From Dolomedes plantarius (lineage: Eukaryota > Arthropoda > Arachnida > Araneae > Dolomedidae): DNA of 64,000 bases. Shown here one piece after another: positions 12,301 to 20,424 of this stretch. A model generated the notes under the pieces. It did not search any database. It was not told the origin of the DNA and worked only from the letters and a program-made list of their open reading frames with translations. The stretch lies in NCBI GenBank assembly GCA_907164885.2, contig OU015503.1, positions 128,161,396 to 128,225,395 on the forward strand, read 5' to 3'. Position numbers and translations under genes: made by a program. Each line of letters begins with the position of its first letter. The stretch's first letter is position 1.

Positions 12301-15300
12301 AGTCGGATTGAAAAATCAGCGGTAAGCATGCTTTTTTTTTCCAAGAAAGACTTTTTTAAAATTATAAACTTGGATTTTTACAACATTTTTAAATATAACA
12401 TCAGATAGAAAAACAGCTAATATTCTGTAAAAATTTCTAATATTTTTAACAAGGTTATGAAACTTTTTTTAATTGGAACTGTTCAATTATTTAATGTCAA
12501 GTTTTGACGGGTACTATCTAGTATTTGAATAATTGCACTTACTAGTTTTTGCATCCGTGGTTGATCAGTGAAGAAGGTGCATCAATTAATCATCTATCTT
12601 CTAAAATCTACATTTATTTTATTATACATATGTACATACATTTGTATTCAAACAATTATTAAAGATGAGAGCTTACATAACTCGTCCTTATCTGTTGCCT
12701 GCCACGAGAGTAAGTGAGTGACAAGCATAGTAAATATTAAACTTACATTGACATGTAGTGCCATCTAGGGGAGAAAAATTAACACAAATTTCCAAACACT
12801 AGTAGCTCTATATCAAGCAGGAAAATCATGTACAATACAAGCAATAATAACCAAATAAAAAATAAACCGGATTTTTAAGGTAATGATTGATTTGTCACGG
12901 TTACAAATTGTTTACTTTGTTGGAAACATCTTTTAAACGGAATCTAGCTTTATTAGTTTAATCAGAAAATTTGCTATAATGAAATTTAATTTCTATTTAT
13001 CAGAATCTTTCAGTAGTGATTTCTGTAGCAAAAAACCTGCCCTGCCAGTCATTTTACTTTACAGTGGTACCTCGACTTACGAGAGTCTCGACTTGTGAAT
13101 TTTTCGAGATACGAGCATTCTCTCGGTAGATTTTTTGCTTCGAGTTATGAGCTAAAATTCAGGTTACGAGCAAGCTTCAGATATCTCACCGCTAGTTTGA
13201 GCAGCGAATGCCATGTTATGTGCTCATCAAATGAGAAAACAATAATGCATTAGTTTTTACATTCTTCATACTTCATCTATATCCTTTGATAAATGCATTA
13301 CTTTATGTATATGATGCACACAAGAAGCATATAATATTTACAACCTTTATGTACAATTATTATACAATTGTATAATATTATTCTGAGACTACTATCCAGT
13401 CTTAAACCGAGAGATTGGATTCTGAGAAAACGTTCTTCGGATTCTCAGCAAGAAGAATCTGGACATTACAGCCACAGTGAACGATGCAACAATTGCCCAG
13501 CTTCCATGTCTCGCTCGTTCACTTAAAGAGAGCTGGTAATAATAGCGAAAGTGAGGAAAGCGGGGCGAAAAGATCAAAAATCAACGAATAAGATTTAATT
13601 TTTCAGTTCAACCTTTCTCCTCCTTTTCCATCAGCATTCAAGTCTGATCTCCAAGGTAAATGTTGTACATTACACTTAATAAAACAAATTTATTGCAGTA
13701 CATTCTATTGTATTGCGTTTTTAAACAATGTTCGTCGTTTATAAACACGTTTTTCTTATTTAAAAACATGTAACAAAAAAATTGCGGTATTTTGGGAGAG
13801 CCCAGAACGAATTAATGGCATTTTCATTTTCAATGGCAAATTCATTTCAATGGGGAAAATTGATTCGAGATACGAGTATTTCGAGTTACGAGCTAAGTCA
13901 TGGAATGAATTAAACTCGTAAGTCGAGGTACCACTGTATTTTGTTTTTGTCTCTGAAATATTTGTTTAAATTTTCTATTTAATGAATCTATTTGTCTTGT
14001 TAGATTCCGGTGATCTCTACATGTGGGGGTGGAATGAAAGTGGCCAATTAGGCTTTCCTTGTGCTGAGTTGCACAGCAACAGCTTACCACTGAGTGAAAT
14101 TGAAACTCTATGTTGCCTTCCAAAGATTGTGGAACTGGAAGACGAAAAACAGATCGCGTCTGTGAGTTGTGGTGCTCGACATACTGCAGTGTTGACTGGT
14201 TAGTAATGCCGAATATTTTTTAATTTTAATACTATATCGTGTTTGTAGAAAAAAAAAGTCACAATTTTGCTAACTTTTTCCCTTTGGATGTATTTAGAAA
14301 TGATGGTTTGGATGATTTAGAAAAGTGTATGTATCTTACAAATTAATATGCCAAATATTTTAACTATTGATCTAGAAATATTATAATTTTTTCTTATTTT
14401 TTAGTGCCATCTCTCAAACTTCCATCTAAAAATTTTTCAATACATATACAAAACGTGTTATTTTTGAATTTCATTAAAGCTTAAACTATAAAGATAATAT
14501 TAAAATGTTTTTGGATAAATATTACTCTCTATTTTTCAATATGTGTGACACTGATAAATGTTACATAGAAACAGATGAGCCATATATAATATACATAGCT
14601 AAAGGACATACATGCACAAATACAGTAATGAAATAAAAATATTTCAGTTAGACCAGCGGTTCCCAACTGGTAGGTCGCGACTTGATCCTAAAACTATCAG
14701 AAACTATCGAATAAACCATCAGAAAAGATAAGAAAAAGTGCTTACATTTTGTCAAAGTACAAAGTGCTTATATTTTGTTAACCATTTTCAAGTCAGAACA
14801 CAAATTGTTTATCAATAATCAATCTGTATCTTCAAAAAAGCATATATATATATATTTGCAATATTTGATGGTAAATTATATATACATAAGGAAGGGATAG
14901 AATGCAAATAAGTTTTTTTACTCCACCATGGACCGTGGAGGTATTCCGATAACGAAAGGTGGGTCGCCAGATGAAAAAGGTTGGGAACCACTGAGTTAGA
15001 TTAATGATATAAATTATGTATTGTGATTTGAGTCTTTTTTTTTTTTAATAATCCAAGTATAATGTATGATTTACTTTTGAAGTGTATAGTGGTACTCCAG
15101 TAAACATTTCATTATTGACTAGTTTAATAAACATGCATGTTGGCTATTGTATTAACCTAATCTGTATCATTTCAGTCTAGCAAGCAAAATAGTTAGGATT
15201 ACCAATGTAACATAGGTTAAATTAGGATGAAGGAAAAACTCGACCTTTTAACTGTACGTTGGAAGAGAAATGAAAGAACCTATGTAAATTATGTATATCT

Positions 15301-15687
15301 TGAGACCTTGTGTATATCAAAGACCTTGTGTTCTAGGAATGTAGCAACGCAGTCTTCGTCATTTTGTGCTGCGCATTTATTGATAAATAGAAGGCATTCT
15401 TTTAGAGCAGGCAGCTTGTTTCTATGTCTGATTCGACCGAAAAGTTTCTCAAACAGTTTTGGATTTGTGTGTTCTTGAAAAATCCAGTGTGGCTTATACT
15501 GATTATTTTGCATTTAGATGATTTTCAAGTGTGGTCCTGGGGTTGGAATGAATATGGGCAACTGGGTCACGATCGACGCCCGATGTGTGACAAACCACGC
15601 AAGGTATCTTTTCCGAGTCCATTTTTGCCCCAAAATGTTCAATGTGCCTTCTGGAGTACGCTTATATCTGGAATATTAACCGTATGA
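4090..15687 (+). CDS. RCCD1: RCC1 domain-containing protein 1-like, complete, six coding exons
   Basis: Joining 4090-4270, 4351-4596, 5514-5661, 10496-10617, 14004-14198 and 15518-15687 gives an uninterrupted 353-codon frame; every junction is GT-AG and phase-consistent. Human RCCD1 is of similar length (about 376 aa). RCC1 propeller repeats are clear from residue ~169: VACGKEHVVFL, FSYGCGSRGQLGHG (across exons 3/4), VACGGWHSAAIS, MWGWNESGQLG, VSCGARHTAVLT and VWSWGWNEYGQLGHD near the C-terminus. The N-terminal ~140 residues are divergent, as in the family. In vertebrates RCCD1 partners the KDM8/JMJD5 oxygenase and affects chromatin and chromosome segregation; transfer of that role is inference. 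The start at 4090 (context ACAATGAG) is the first ATG of the frame. Introns 3 and 4 are swollen by transposons; no exon is hit. Another RCC1-type protein is possible, but length and repeat layout favour RCCD1. Confidence 0.88.
4351..4596 (+). CDS. RCCD1: RCCD1-like coding exon 2
   Basis: Acceptor TTACAG ends at 4350, giving an 80-bp first intron. Encodes residues 61-142, with HAGFLNSRGNFAQ near the start and TGDFQTLILLN at the end. Donor is ACG|GTAAAT. Confidence 0.85.
5318..5367. repeat. (TA)n microsatellite in RCCD1 intron 2
   Basis: About 25 uninterrupted TA units. The rest of intron 2 (4597-5513) shows nothing recognisable. Confidence 0.95.
5514..5661 (+). CDS. RCCD1: RCCD1-like coding exon 3
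   Basis: Acceptor TTTTAG ends at 5513. Encodes residues 143-191, including the RCC1 signature VACGKEHVVFL and the first part of FSYGCGSRGQLG. Donor is CAG|GTATGT. Confidence 0.88.
5662..6660. other. Start of RCCD1 intron 3, no recognised feature
   Basis: AT-rich intronic sequence. The minus-strand open frame at 6377-6592 has no family resemblance. Confidence 0.5.
6720..7467 (-). mobile_element. pogo/Tigger-type element in a TA array
   Basis: Termini CAGTCGAACCCTGTTATAAC and its inverted counterpart (ATAACGGGGTTCGACTG) are flanked by TA on both sides, and a (TA)n array lies on each side. A minus-strand open frame at 7001-7321 (106 codons) has the acidic C-terminal style of Tigger/CENP-B-like transposases, with FEICDHEVI and TDENIVEEIK. 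The DNA-binding and catalytic parts are absent, so it is a non-autonomous remnant. Its TIR matches the element at 37355-41669. Confidence 0.75.
7494..8570 (+). repeat. Dispersed repeat bounded by CTAGCTGTACCCG and TTTTATATATAAAG
   Basis: Starts CTAGCTGTACCCGTCCCGGC directly after a TA array and ends CCTTTTATATATAAAGATAT directly before another. This matches the end architecture of the TAGCTG...TATAGAT family elsewhere in the window, but the body differs. Two internal stretches around CAATAGTAATCGATTTCCTT (near 7686 and 7861) repeat each other. No transposase or reverse transcriptase is seen; class unresolved. Confidence 0.6.
8571..8620. repeat. (AT)n microsatellite
   Basis: About 25 AT units, followed to 8685 by imperfect TATG/TA runs. 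Open frames across it translate to poly-IY and are artefacts. Confidence 0.95.
8745..9330 (-). mobile_element. Truncated pogo-type element, family of 13062-13936
   Basis: The right terminus reads CATAAGTCAATGTACCACTG, next to a TA array. The interior matches the inverse of the complete copy at 13062-13936, including the region around TTATTAAGTATAATGTAC. The other TIR is missing. Confidence 0.65.
9331..9840. other. RCCD1 intron 3 segment, TA run then unrecognised sequence
   Basis: A short (TA)n run (9331-9357) is followed by about 480 bp with no recognised gene or repeat terminus. Confidence 0.45.
9841..10472 (+). repeat. Dispersed repeat family A, copy 1
   Basis: Head: GAAAACCCGCACTTCACTAC then ATTCAAATTAAATACAAC. 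Tail: AAATTTCAGCCCTTTAGG, AGCGGTTTGGTCTGTGCG, then TTTTATACATATAGATATT. The same head and tail bracket copies at 42741-43557 and 45319-46093. It has no coding region, TIR or poly-A; it may be a non-LTR-derived or Penelope-like short element (class unresolved). Confidence 0.75.
10496..10617 (+). CDS. RCCD1: RCCD1-like coding exon 4
   Basis: Acceptor TTTCAG ends at 10495, only about 25 bp after a dispersed repeat ends. Encodes residues 192-232, completing SRGQLGHG and carrying VACGGWHSAAIS. Donor is GTG|GTAAGT. Confidence 0.9.
10735..11535 (-). mobile_element. hAT element relic with 8-bp TSD
   Basis: Terminal inverted repeats CAGAGCTCCGCAAC and GTCTGTGGAGCACTG are flanked by TGTTATAT (10727-10734) and CGTTATAT (11536-11543), an 8-bp duplication with one mismatch, as expected for hAT. 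A minus-strand frame (11143-11397) encodes a hAT dimerisation-domain remnant with EYPQISDKAIAILFPF and TTYLCEQSF, like the ZBED/Charlie group. The rest of the transposase is gone. Confidence 0.85.
11143..11397 (-). pseudogene. hAT transposase dimerisation-domain remnant
   Basis: Open for 84 codons. The segment FWISVKKEYPQISDKA, then LFPFSTTYLCEQSF, matches the C-terminal dimerisation fold of ZBED5/Charlie-type hAT proteins, where the usual form is YLCE.GFS. It stops soon after, and no BED finger or RNase-H-like core remains. Confidence 0.7.
11544..13060. other. RCCD1 intron 4 segment
   Basis: Mostly AT-rich sequence without a recognised gene. It contains the 88-bp tandem duplication listed separately. 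The frame 11635-11841 has no family resemblance. Confidence 0.45.
12003..12177 (+). repeat. Two-copy tandem repeat, ~88 bp period
   Basis: AATGCACGTGTATACA recurs at 12012 and 12100. Both are followed by TTAAAATTC, TGAAAATAAAAAAA and TCTGAAATGTGATTGCAGCA. A further CACGTG follows at 12193. Each unit holds a CACGTG E-box, but no function is implied. Confidence 0.85.
13062..13936. mobile_element. Complete pogo/Tc1-type non-autonomous element, 875 bp
   Basis: Perfect TIRs CAGTGGTACCTCGACTTACG at the left and its complement (…AAGTCGAGGTACCACTG) at the right, with TA on both sides (13060-13061, 13937-13938). The subterminal regions repeat the CGAGATACGAG and CGAGTTACGAGC motifs in inverted orientation. 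No transposase is recognised inside. Truncated relatives lie at 8745-9330 and 15821-16122. Confidence 0.88.
14004..14198 (+). CDS. RCCD1: RCCD1-like coding exon 5
   Basis: Acceptor TTGTTAG ends at 14003. Encodes residues 233-297 with DSGDLYMWGWNESGQLG and VSCGARHTAVLT. Donor is CTG|GTTAGT. Confidence 0.9.
14199..14653. other. RCCD1 intron 5, no recognised feature before the hAT MITE
   Basis: AT-rich intronic sequence; nothing recognised. Confidence 0.5.
14654..14993. mobile_element. hAT MITE, 340 bp, with 8-bp TSD
   Basis: TIRs CAGCGGTTCCCAACTGG and GGTTGGGAACCACTG are flanked by AGTTAGAC (14646-14653) and AGTTAGAT (14994-15001). The CAGNGGTTCCCAAC terminus and the GGTCGCG / GGTCGCC subterminal boxes are typical of Charlie-like hAT MITEs. 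Non-coding. Confidence 0.9.
15002..15517. other. End of RCCD1 intron 5
   Basis: Frames at 15227-15478 (+) and 15289-15513 (-) are open. The minus-strand one reads IFQEHTNPKLFEKLFGRI and then FINKCAAQNDEDCVATFLE, and looks like a possible retroelement fragment I cannot place. Confidence 0.35.
15518..15687 (+). CDS. RCCD1: RCCD1-like terminal coding exon 6
   Basis: Acceptor ATTTAG ends at 15517. Encodes residues 298-353 with VWSWGWNEYGQLGHD, ending at TGA (15685-15687). Confidence 0.88.
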
Positions 15688-15708
15688 CATTTTCTGTACA
15701 AAGTTTTA

Positions 15709-15714
15709 AATAAA
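15709..15714 (+). terminator. Polyadenylation signal of the RCCD1-like gene
   Basis: AATAAA lies 22 bp after the stop codon, which would give a very short 3' UTR. No better downstream signal was noted before the next transposon. Confidence 0.55.
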
Positions 15715-15820
15715 TTTTTCAAAATGTTCCTCATTTCTTTGAATTCATTCGCACTTTAACTTCTTTCATCAAGTGTTCACTAAAAAGAGAATCCAGTCTG
15801 ATGGGGTGCGGCCACTATAG

Positions 15821-16122
15821 TAACGTGGTACCTTAACCCTTTGATGACCGAGAAGGGCAAAAAATCAGCGAATAAGATTCAATTATTCAGTTCAGCCACC
15901 TCCGTCAGCATCTTCTAGTCGTCTGATTCCACACTAAATATTGTACATTATACTTAATAAAACCAGTTTATTGCAGTATAGCCTATTGCATTGTGTTTTT
16001 ATACAATCTACTATATTATATAAAAACACTGAGATGGCGAAAATTGATTCAACATGCGGGTATTTCGAGTTACAAGCTCCATCACGGGACGAATTAAACT
16101 CGTGAGTCGAGGCACCACTGCG
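15821..16122. mobile_element. 5'-truncated copy of the 13062-13936 element
   Basis: Shares ATCAGCGAATAAGATT, ATTATACTTAATAAAACC and TTGATTCAAC-like blocks with the complete copy. It ends AACTCGTGAGTCGAGGCACC then ACTG, the right TIR, followed by a TA run. Some CpG positions have changed, as expected for decay. Only a stub (TAGTAACGTGGTACC) marks the left. Confidence 0.7.
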
Positions 16123-16132
16123 TATATATATA

Positions 16133-16637
16133 TAGATATATAATAATACGCCCCACCATTATTAATCTAATGCGTATTTTGTATTATCCTTGTTTCCTCT
16201 CAATAAAGTACAACCCCTTTTTCCCAATTGTGATCTAAATATGAACGACCATATTATCCCTTAAACACATGCGCGCACAAAACAGTAAAAGTTATTTTTA
16301 AAACATGATTCATCATCACGAGTCTATCTCGCACCTTCCGAAAGATCATACGACTTTTGACTCACGAGGTCAGATGTTCGCCGATAACCAATTAGAAGTT
16401 TCGCCCCCTGCTGTCAGTGTCACGAACCCTTCAAATATCAGCCAGAGCAAGGTTTTTTTTCCGTGTCTGTATTCGTCCCTGCTTTTGTATCTCTGCGATC
16501 TCCCATCCTGTGTCGCTCTATCGTCGTGCGTCTCTTTCTAAATATGCCGCTGCTCTTCGTATACATAAATAATGTCCGGGGCTAGTTTGTTTTTGCCACT
16601 TCGTCCAACGTGTATCTTCTTGCATTCACGAAGTGCC
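16133..16637. other. Intergenic, diverged repeat resembling 24200-24360
   Basis: The stretch GCGTATTTTGTATTATCC, then CTCAATAAAGTACAACCCC and TGATCTAAATATGAACG resembles the order of blocks at 24208-24275. The 78-codon frame at 16305-16541 has no family resemblance. Confidence 0.4.
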
Positions 16638-17107
16638 CAGGGCCCGATTTAGAAAATTTTTTACTATAGGCACAACTCGGTTTGGGGGCCCCCTAACACT
16701 GATGTGGGCATAACATTTCCAAATTTAACACGCACAAAAAAAGAAAGAAAAAATCATGAATCATTGCGAAAGTACAATTTTACCAAGAATTGGCTATTTG
16801 AAGCGTAGAAGCCTCGAACATTATCAAATAACAAAAAGCAATACAACATATTAACTTCATCATTAAAACACTAATACAATGCAACCAGAAAAACTTATTA
16901 ATCCCTTATATAGTACACTATAACATACATGTGATGAACTACACATGTAATTATACATATGATGAACCAATCAATCAATCAAATTTGAAAGGATATATAA
17001 AAAATTGCTATTAAAAAAGGTAAAATTAAATTGGGAATTTTTTCTTTTTTTCCCTTTTAAAATTAAAATTTTTTGGGGGCCTGGGCCTAATGGAAAATCA
17101 GGGCCTG
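16638..17107. mobile_element. hAT MITE family B, copy 1, with perfect 8-bp TSD
   Basis: Ends CAGGGCCCGATTTAGAAAAT and AATGGAAAATCAGGGCCTG, flanked by identical GAAGTGCC at 16630-16637 and 17108-17115. GGGGGCC blocks sit just inside both ends. The interior is AT-rich and matches the copy at 52385-52867. Confidence 0.9.
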
Positions 17108-17115
17108 GAAGTGCC

Positions 17116-18191
17116 GATGTCTTCCTTTCCGAGAAATAGTTATCTATATAAATAAAGTAACAGACGTATTTGTCGTGGGCTTTGTCGAGTCACGTGACAT
17201 AACGCGACCGGGTCTCACTCATCCCAAAAAAATGGCCGACAAATACAGAATTCGGTGCATTTTTTTTCTCATGAAAGTACATAAATGCTACATATTTGGA
17301 AAGAGCTTTGAAAACTGATAATTTTTTTCTGCTTACAGTTATTCTGTTACTTCAATAGGTTTACAGATATTTTAATTCTAAAATCACTCCCCCGCTGAGA
17401 AATCAAATCATCTATATCCAGTAATCCAGTATGGTGCAGCCATCCGTCGGCAGCGACGGGAATGAAAATTGACGTGATTTTAATACTTTTTTTTTCTTTT
17501 GTGGGGCCCGAAGTATGTTACACGGCAAAATATGTTACACGGCTGGCTTGAGCGTAGCTAGGCGAGTACAGAATAAAGTGAATCCCCAGAATGGTCCCTT
17601 GGGTTTTTCCCAACTACGAGTCTCTACCAAAGTATGTATTCGCGTATCTTGTGTTTACCGGCATTCGTGAATACGTGATGGACAGATCATTACACACACA
17701 CACATATATATATATATACACAGTGGAACTCGGTTCATGCAATCACTGAAAATGCTCGTTTTAACCATTACTCGTATACACCGTGAAAATAATCGGTATT
17801 AAAAATAATAATAATTAAAATCTATAAACAATTTTCTACATATCAACGTTAAATAATTAGAATGACTTACATTTACCTCACTGTAATCGTGTAATTTGGA
17901 ATACCCCCAAAGATCAATCGTTAAAGCATTTAAAACGTGTTTTAAGTTTCAGAGGACAAAATTGTTTATGTACAAATACAAGGAATATTAATATATTTCT
18001 TTTTTAAATATTCAGCCTGTTTAGTATTGGCTTTCATTTTAAAATCCCTTAAACCTCGCCTCATAATGAATGCTTTGCGTTTATCTTTTTTCAAACAATA
18101 TGCAGCGCCTCACTAGATGGCGCCGCAATGCAGCGGCTGGCGAAGGTACACCGCGGAAGAATACATATCGCGCAGTTTGATATGTGAACAG
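17116..18191. other. Intergenic repeats, partly resolved
   Basis: The segment after 17141 (TTATCTATATAAATAAAG) looks like an end of a dispersed repeat. (CA)n and (TA)n tracts lie at 17695-17720. At 17721 a pogo-like left terminus CAGTGGAACTCGGTTCATGC follows the TA tract, but no matching right end was found. No gene recognised. Confidence 0.45.
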
Positions 18192-18364
18192 TAAGGGCCT
18201 GTTCACGTAGGAGTCCGTTGCGTTGCGTTGCGTTAAATAAACCAATCATATGCCTCCAAACGATTAGCAATGAAATTTTTAACGCATATGATTGGTTTAT
18301 TTTCGTCTCAACGTCATCTTTTCCTTAACGCAACGCAACGGACTCCTATGTGAACAGGCCCTTA
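18192..18364. mobile_element. 173-bp MITE with ~36 bp TIRs
   Basis: The left arm TAAGGGCCTGTTCACGTAGG and the right arm CCTATGTGAACAGGCCCTTA are near-perfect inverted repeats, continuing as GTCCGTTGCGTTGCG. A second internal inverted pair is CCAATCATATG / CATATGATTGG. The GGGCCTGTT ends recall PIF/Harbinger-type MITEs, but no clear TSD is visible, so the superfamily stays open. Confidence 0.8.
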
Positions 18365-18852
18365 GTTGCTTGCACACACTCGCTAATAGTCCAGTCGCTT
18401 AACCCTTCAACGGGCGCGCGTTGCATAAAGTGCAACGTCTCTTTAAACCTTGATTATTTCTTTTGTAATTAACTTTTTTTTTTCAAATTGGAAATAATAA
18501 TTCTGCGTTTTATGACAAGATATAAAATGTTGATAATATTGAGATTATTTATAATTAAAGGCCAAAAATGAATAAGAAGAAATTTTCATAAGGAAATTAA
18601 AATTAATTGTTAAAAACACAAATAATTTCTTCAGTTTTCTTCGATTTCTTCGCATCGCAAACATATAGTACGGATTTTGCAATGCGCCTTGCATGAAAAA
18701 CTATTACATTTTATCGTGATAGTTACATTATTTAACCGTCCGCATATATTACACTTTCCTCCTTTTTTTTGCCGACACCTCTGGTTCTGCTTCTTTGGAA
18801 GTTTCAACTTTATATTTTACTAAGAATCCAGTTATGTCTGGAGGAAGAGATA

Positions 18853-20251
18853 CACTGCTGGCCACCCAAATTGCAACACCAAGAAAGACAAGAGATATCA
18901 CAACAAAATTTATTTTGTAGATAACATGTTGACCTAGTATCAAATGATTAAATTTATAGACTTCTGTGAAGTGTGGTTCCTGCCAAAATCAGTAGCCAGA
19001 GTAGCCGCATTGTTGGAGATCACCGCTGCCACACGCCTCAGCATTGATTCAAAGAGACTTTGGTTGAGTTCTTGGGGTACAGCAGACCAAGCAGCTTCCA
19101 CACGTTGCCAAAGTTGATCTGCTGTGGCAGCTGGGGATGGAATCTGGGTCAATGGTAGAGCAACCATGTACCACATGTTTTCTATCGGCGAAAGATCCGG
19201 AGAGCGAGGTGGCCAGGGAAGCAATTCAATCTGGCGATTGACGAAGAACCGTTGGACAATGCGTGCCACGTGTGGTCGCGCATTATCCTGTTGAAATATG
19301 GCTGTGGGCAAGCCCTGAAGGTAAGGAAGGACAACTGGCTCCAACACCTCGGAGATGTAGCGCTGGCTGTTTCAATGCATACTAGAGGTGTGCGAGAGTG
19401 ATATCCAATACCGCCCCATACCATAATACCCGGTGCAGGACCAGTGTGGCGGTGCATAACGCAGCTGTTCAGCATCCTCTCTTCACGGTGTCTCCAGAAT
19501 CGAATGCGACCATCGTGGTGTTGCAGACAGAAGCGTGACTCGTCAGTAAAGACAATTTCATTTCATTCTGCCGTCCACATCCTTCTGTCATCGCACCATT
19601 GGCGGCGGAGACGTCTGTGGTTCTGCGTCAAGGGTAGACAAAGCAATGGAAATCTTGCGGACAGACCACTCTGCTGTAAACGGCGTCGAATGGTACGCGC
19701 AGACACTGGATGATGCGTTACAGACTGCATGTGCTGTGTTATGGTTCGTGATGTGACTGAGCGATCCGTCACTGCCATGCGCACAATTTGCCTGTCATCA
19801 CGTGAAGTGGTGCGCTGAGGTGGATGCGATCGAACACGCCGGTCCGTCGTACTCTCCTGCATCCAACGATGACATATCCGCATTACAGTTGTTTGGTTTC
19901 GTCCAACACGACTAACGATTTCCCTGAAAGATAATCCACAATCTCGGTAGGCCACTATCCTTCCTCTGTCGAACTCGGATACTTGATCAAAAGATCATCG
20001 CTGTTTTCGACGAGGCATAATTGATCGTTTTTTTGAAAAAACCACAAGAAAAAGCACAATTGCCGAACTTGAAATCGTCGAAATCTCCAAGCCTTAAATA
20101 GCGGTTTGAAGTGGCGCCAGAGGCGCGCGTGATGTGCGTCTGCGCTGAAATTCTAATCATTTGCATATCTCACCTCCGCTAATGCATGTTGTAAATTTCA
20201 TGTTATTTGCATGTTTCCTTCAGGGTGTTGCATTTACAGTGGCCAGCAGTG
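18853..20251 (-). mobile_element. Tc1-like element, 1399 bp, nearly intact, TA TSD
   Basis: TIRs CACTGCTGGCCACCCAAATT and its right counterpart ending GGCCAGCAGTG are flanked by TA at 18851-18852 and 20252-20253. Size fits a full-length Tc1 element. One transposase gene runs on the minus strand with few lesions. It sits inside the piggyBac element and is therefore younger. Confidence 0.92.
18940..20018 (-). pseudogene. Tc1 (DD34E-type) transposase with few lesions
   Basis: The start codon is at 20018-20016 (MPRRKQR). It is followed at once by an in-frame TGA where the family has a sense codon. The frame resumes and reads FDQVSEFDRGRIVAYRDCG, a helix-turn-helix (LSFREIVSRVGRNQTTVMRI) and an AT-hook-like region to 19563. 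Later frames, offset by small indels, carry FTDESRF (first catalytic D), GIMVWGGIGY, FQQDNARPHVA (second D) and SPDLSPIENMW (E, about 34 residues on). The final frame ends at 18940. One nonsense codon plus at least two frameshifts suggest recent decay, or errors in the assembly. Confidence 0.88.
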
Positions 20252-20404
20252 TAGAATATTTTCCCGGGTCTTCAAGTGGCTTTCGAGAAGTTCTAAAGCC
20301 AAAGAATGCAGATTCAATCGCCTTCTTTCAAAACTATCCGGTTTAATGGATCTAAGGACAACTCGCGAATGAATCCCTATTATGTCCCTGAACCTTAATA
20401 AAGC

Positions 20405-20424
20405 AAAAAAAAAAAAAAAAAAAA
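20405..20424. repeat. 20-nt poly-A tract inside the piggyBac transposase
   Basis: An uninterrupted A run in the + strand, between the VSRISRRW region and FRDIIGIHS region of the transposase. It may be expansion of a short A run or the tail of a lost retro-insertion. Confidence 0.8.

Noticed and set aside
15289..15513. Minus-strand gene at 15289-15513
   Set aside because: Some residues look retroelement-like, but there is no motif order, and it overlaps the RCCD1 acceptor region.
19444..19713. 89-codon + strand frame in the Tc1 element
   Set aside because: It is antisense to the clearly recognisable transposase on the minus strand.
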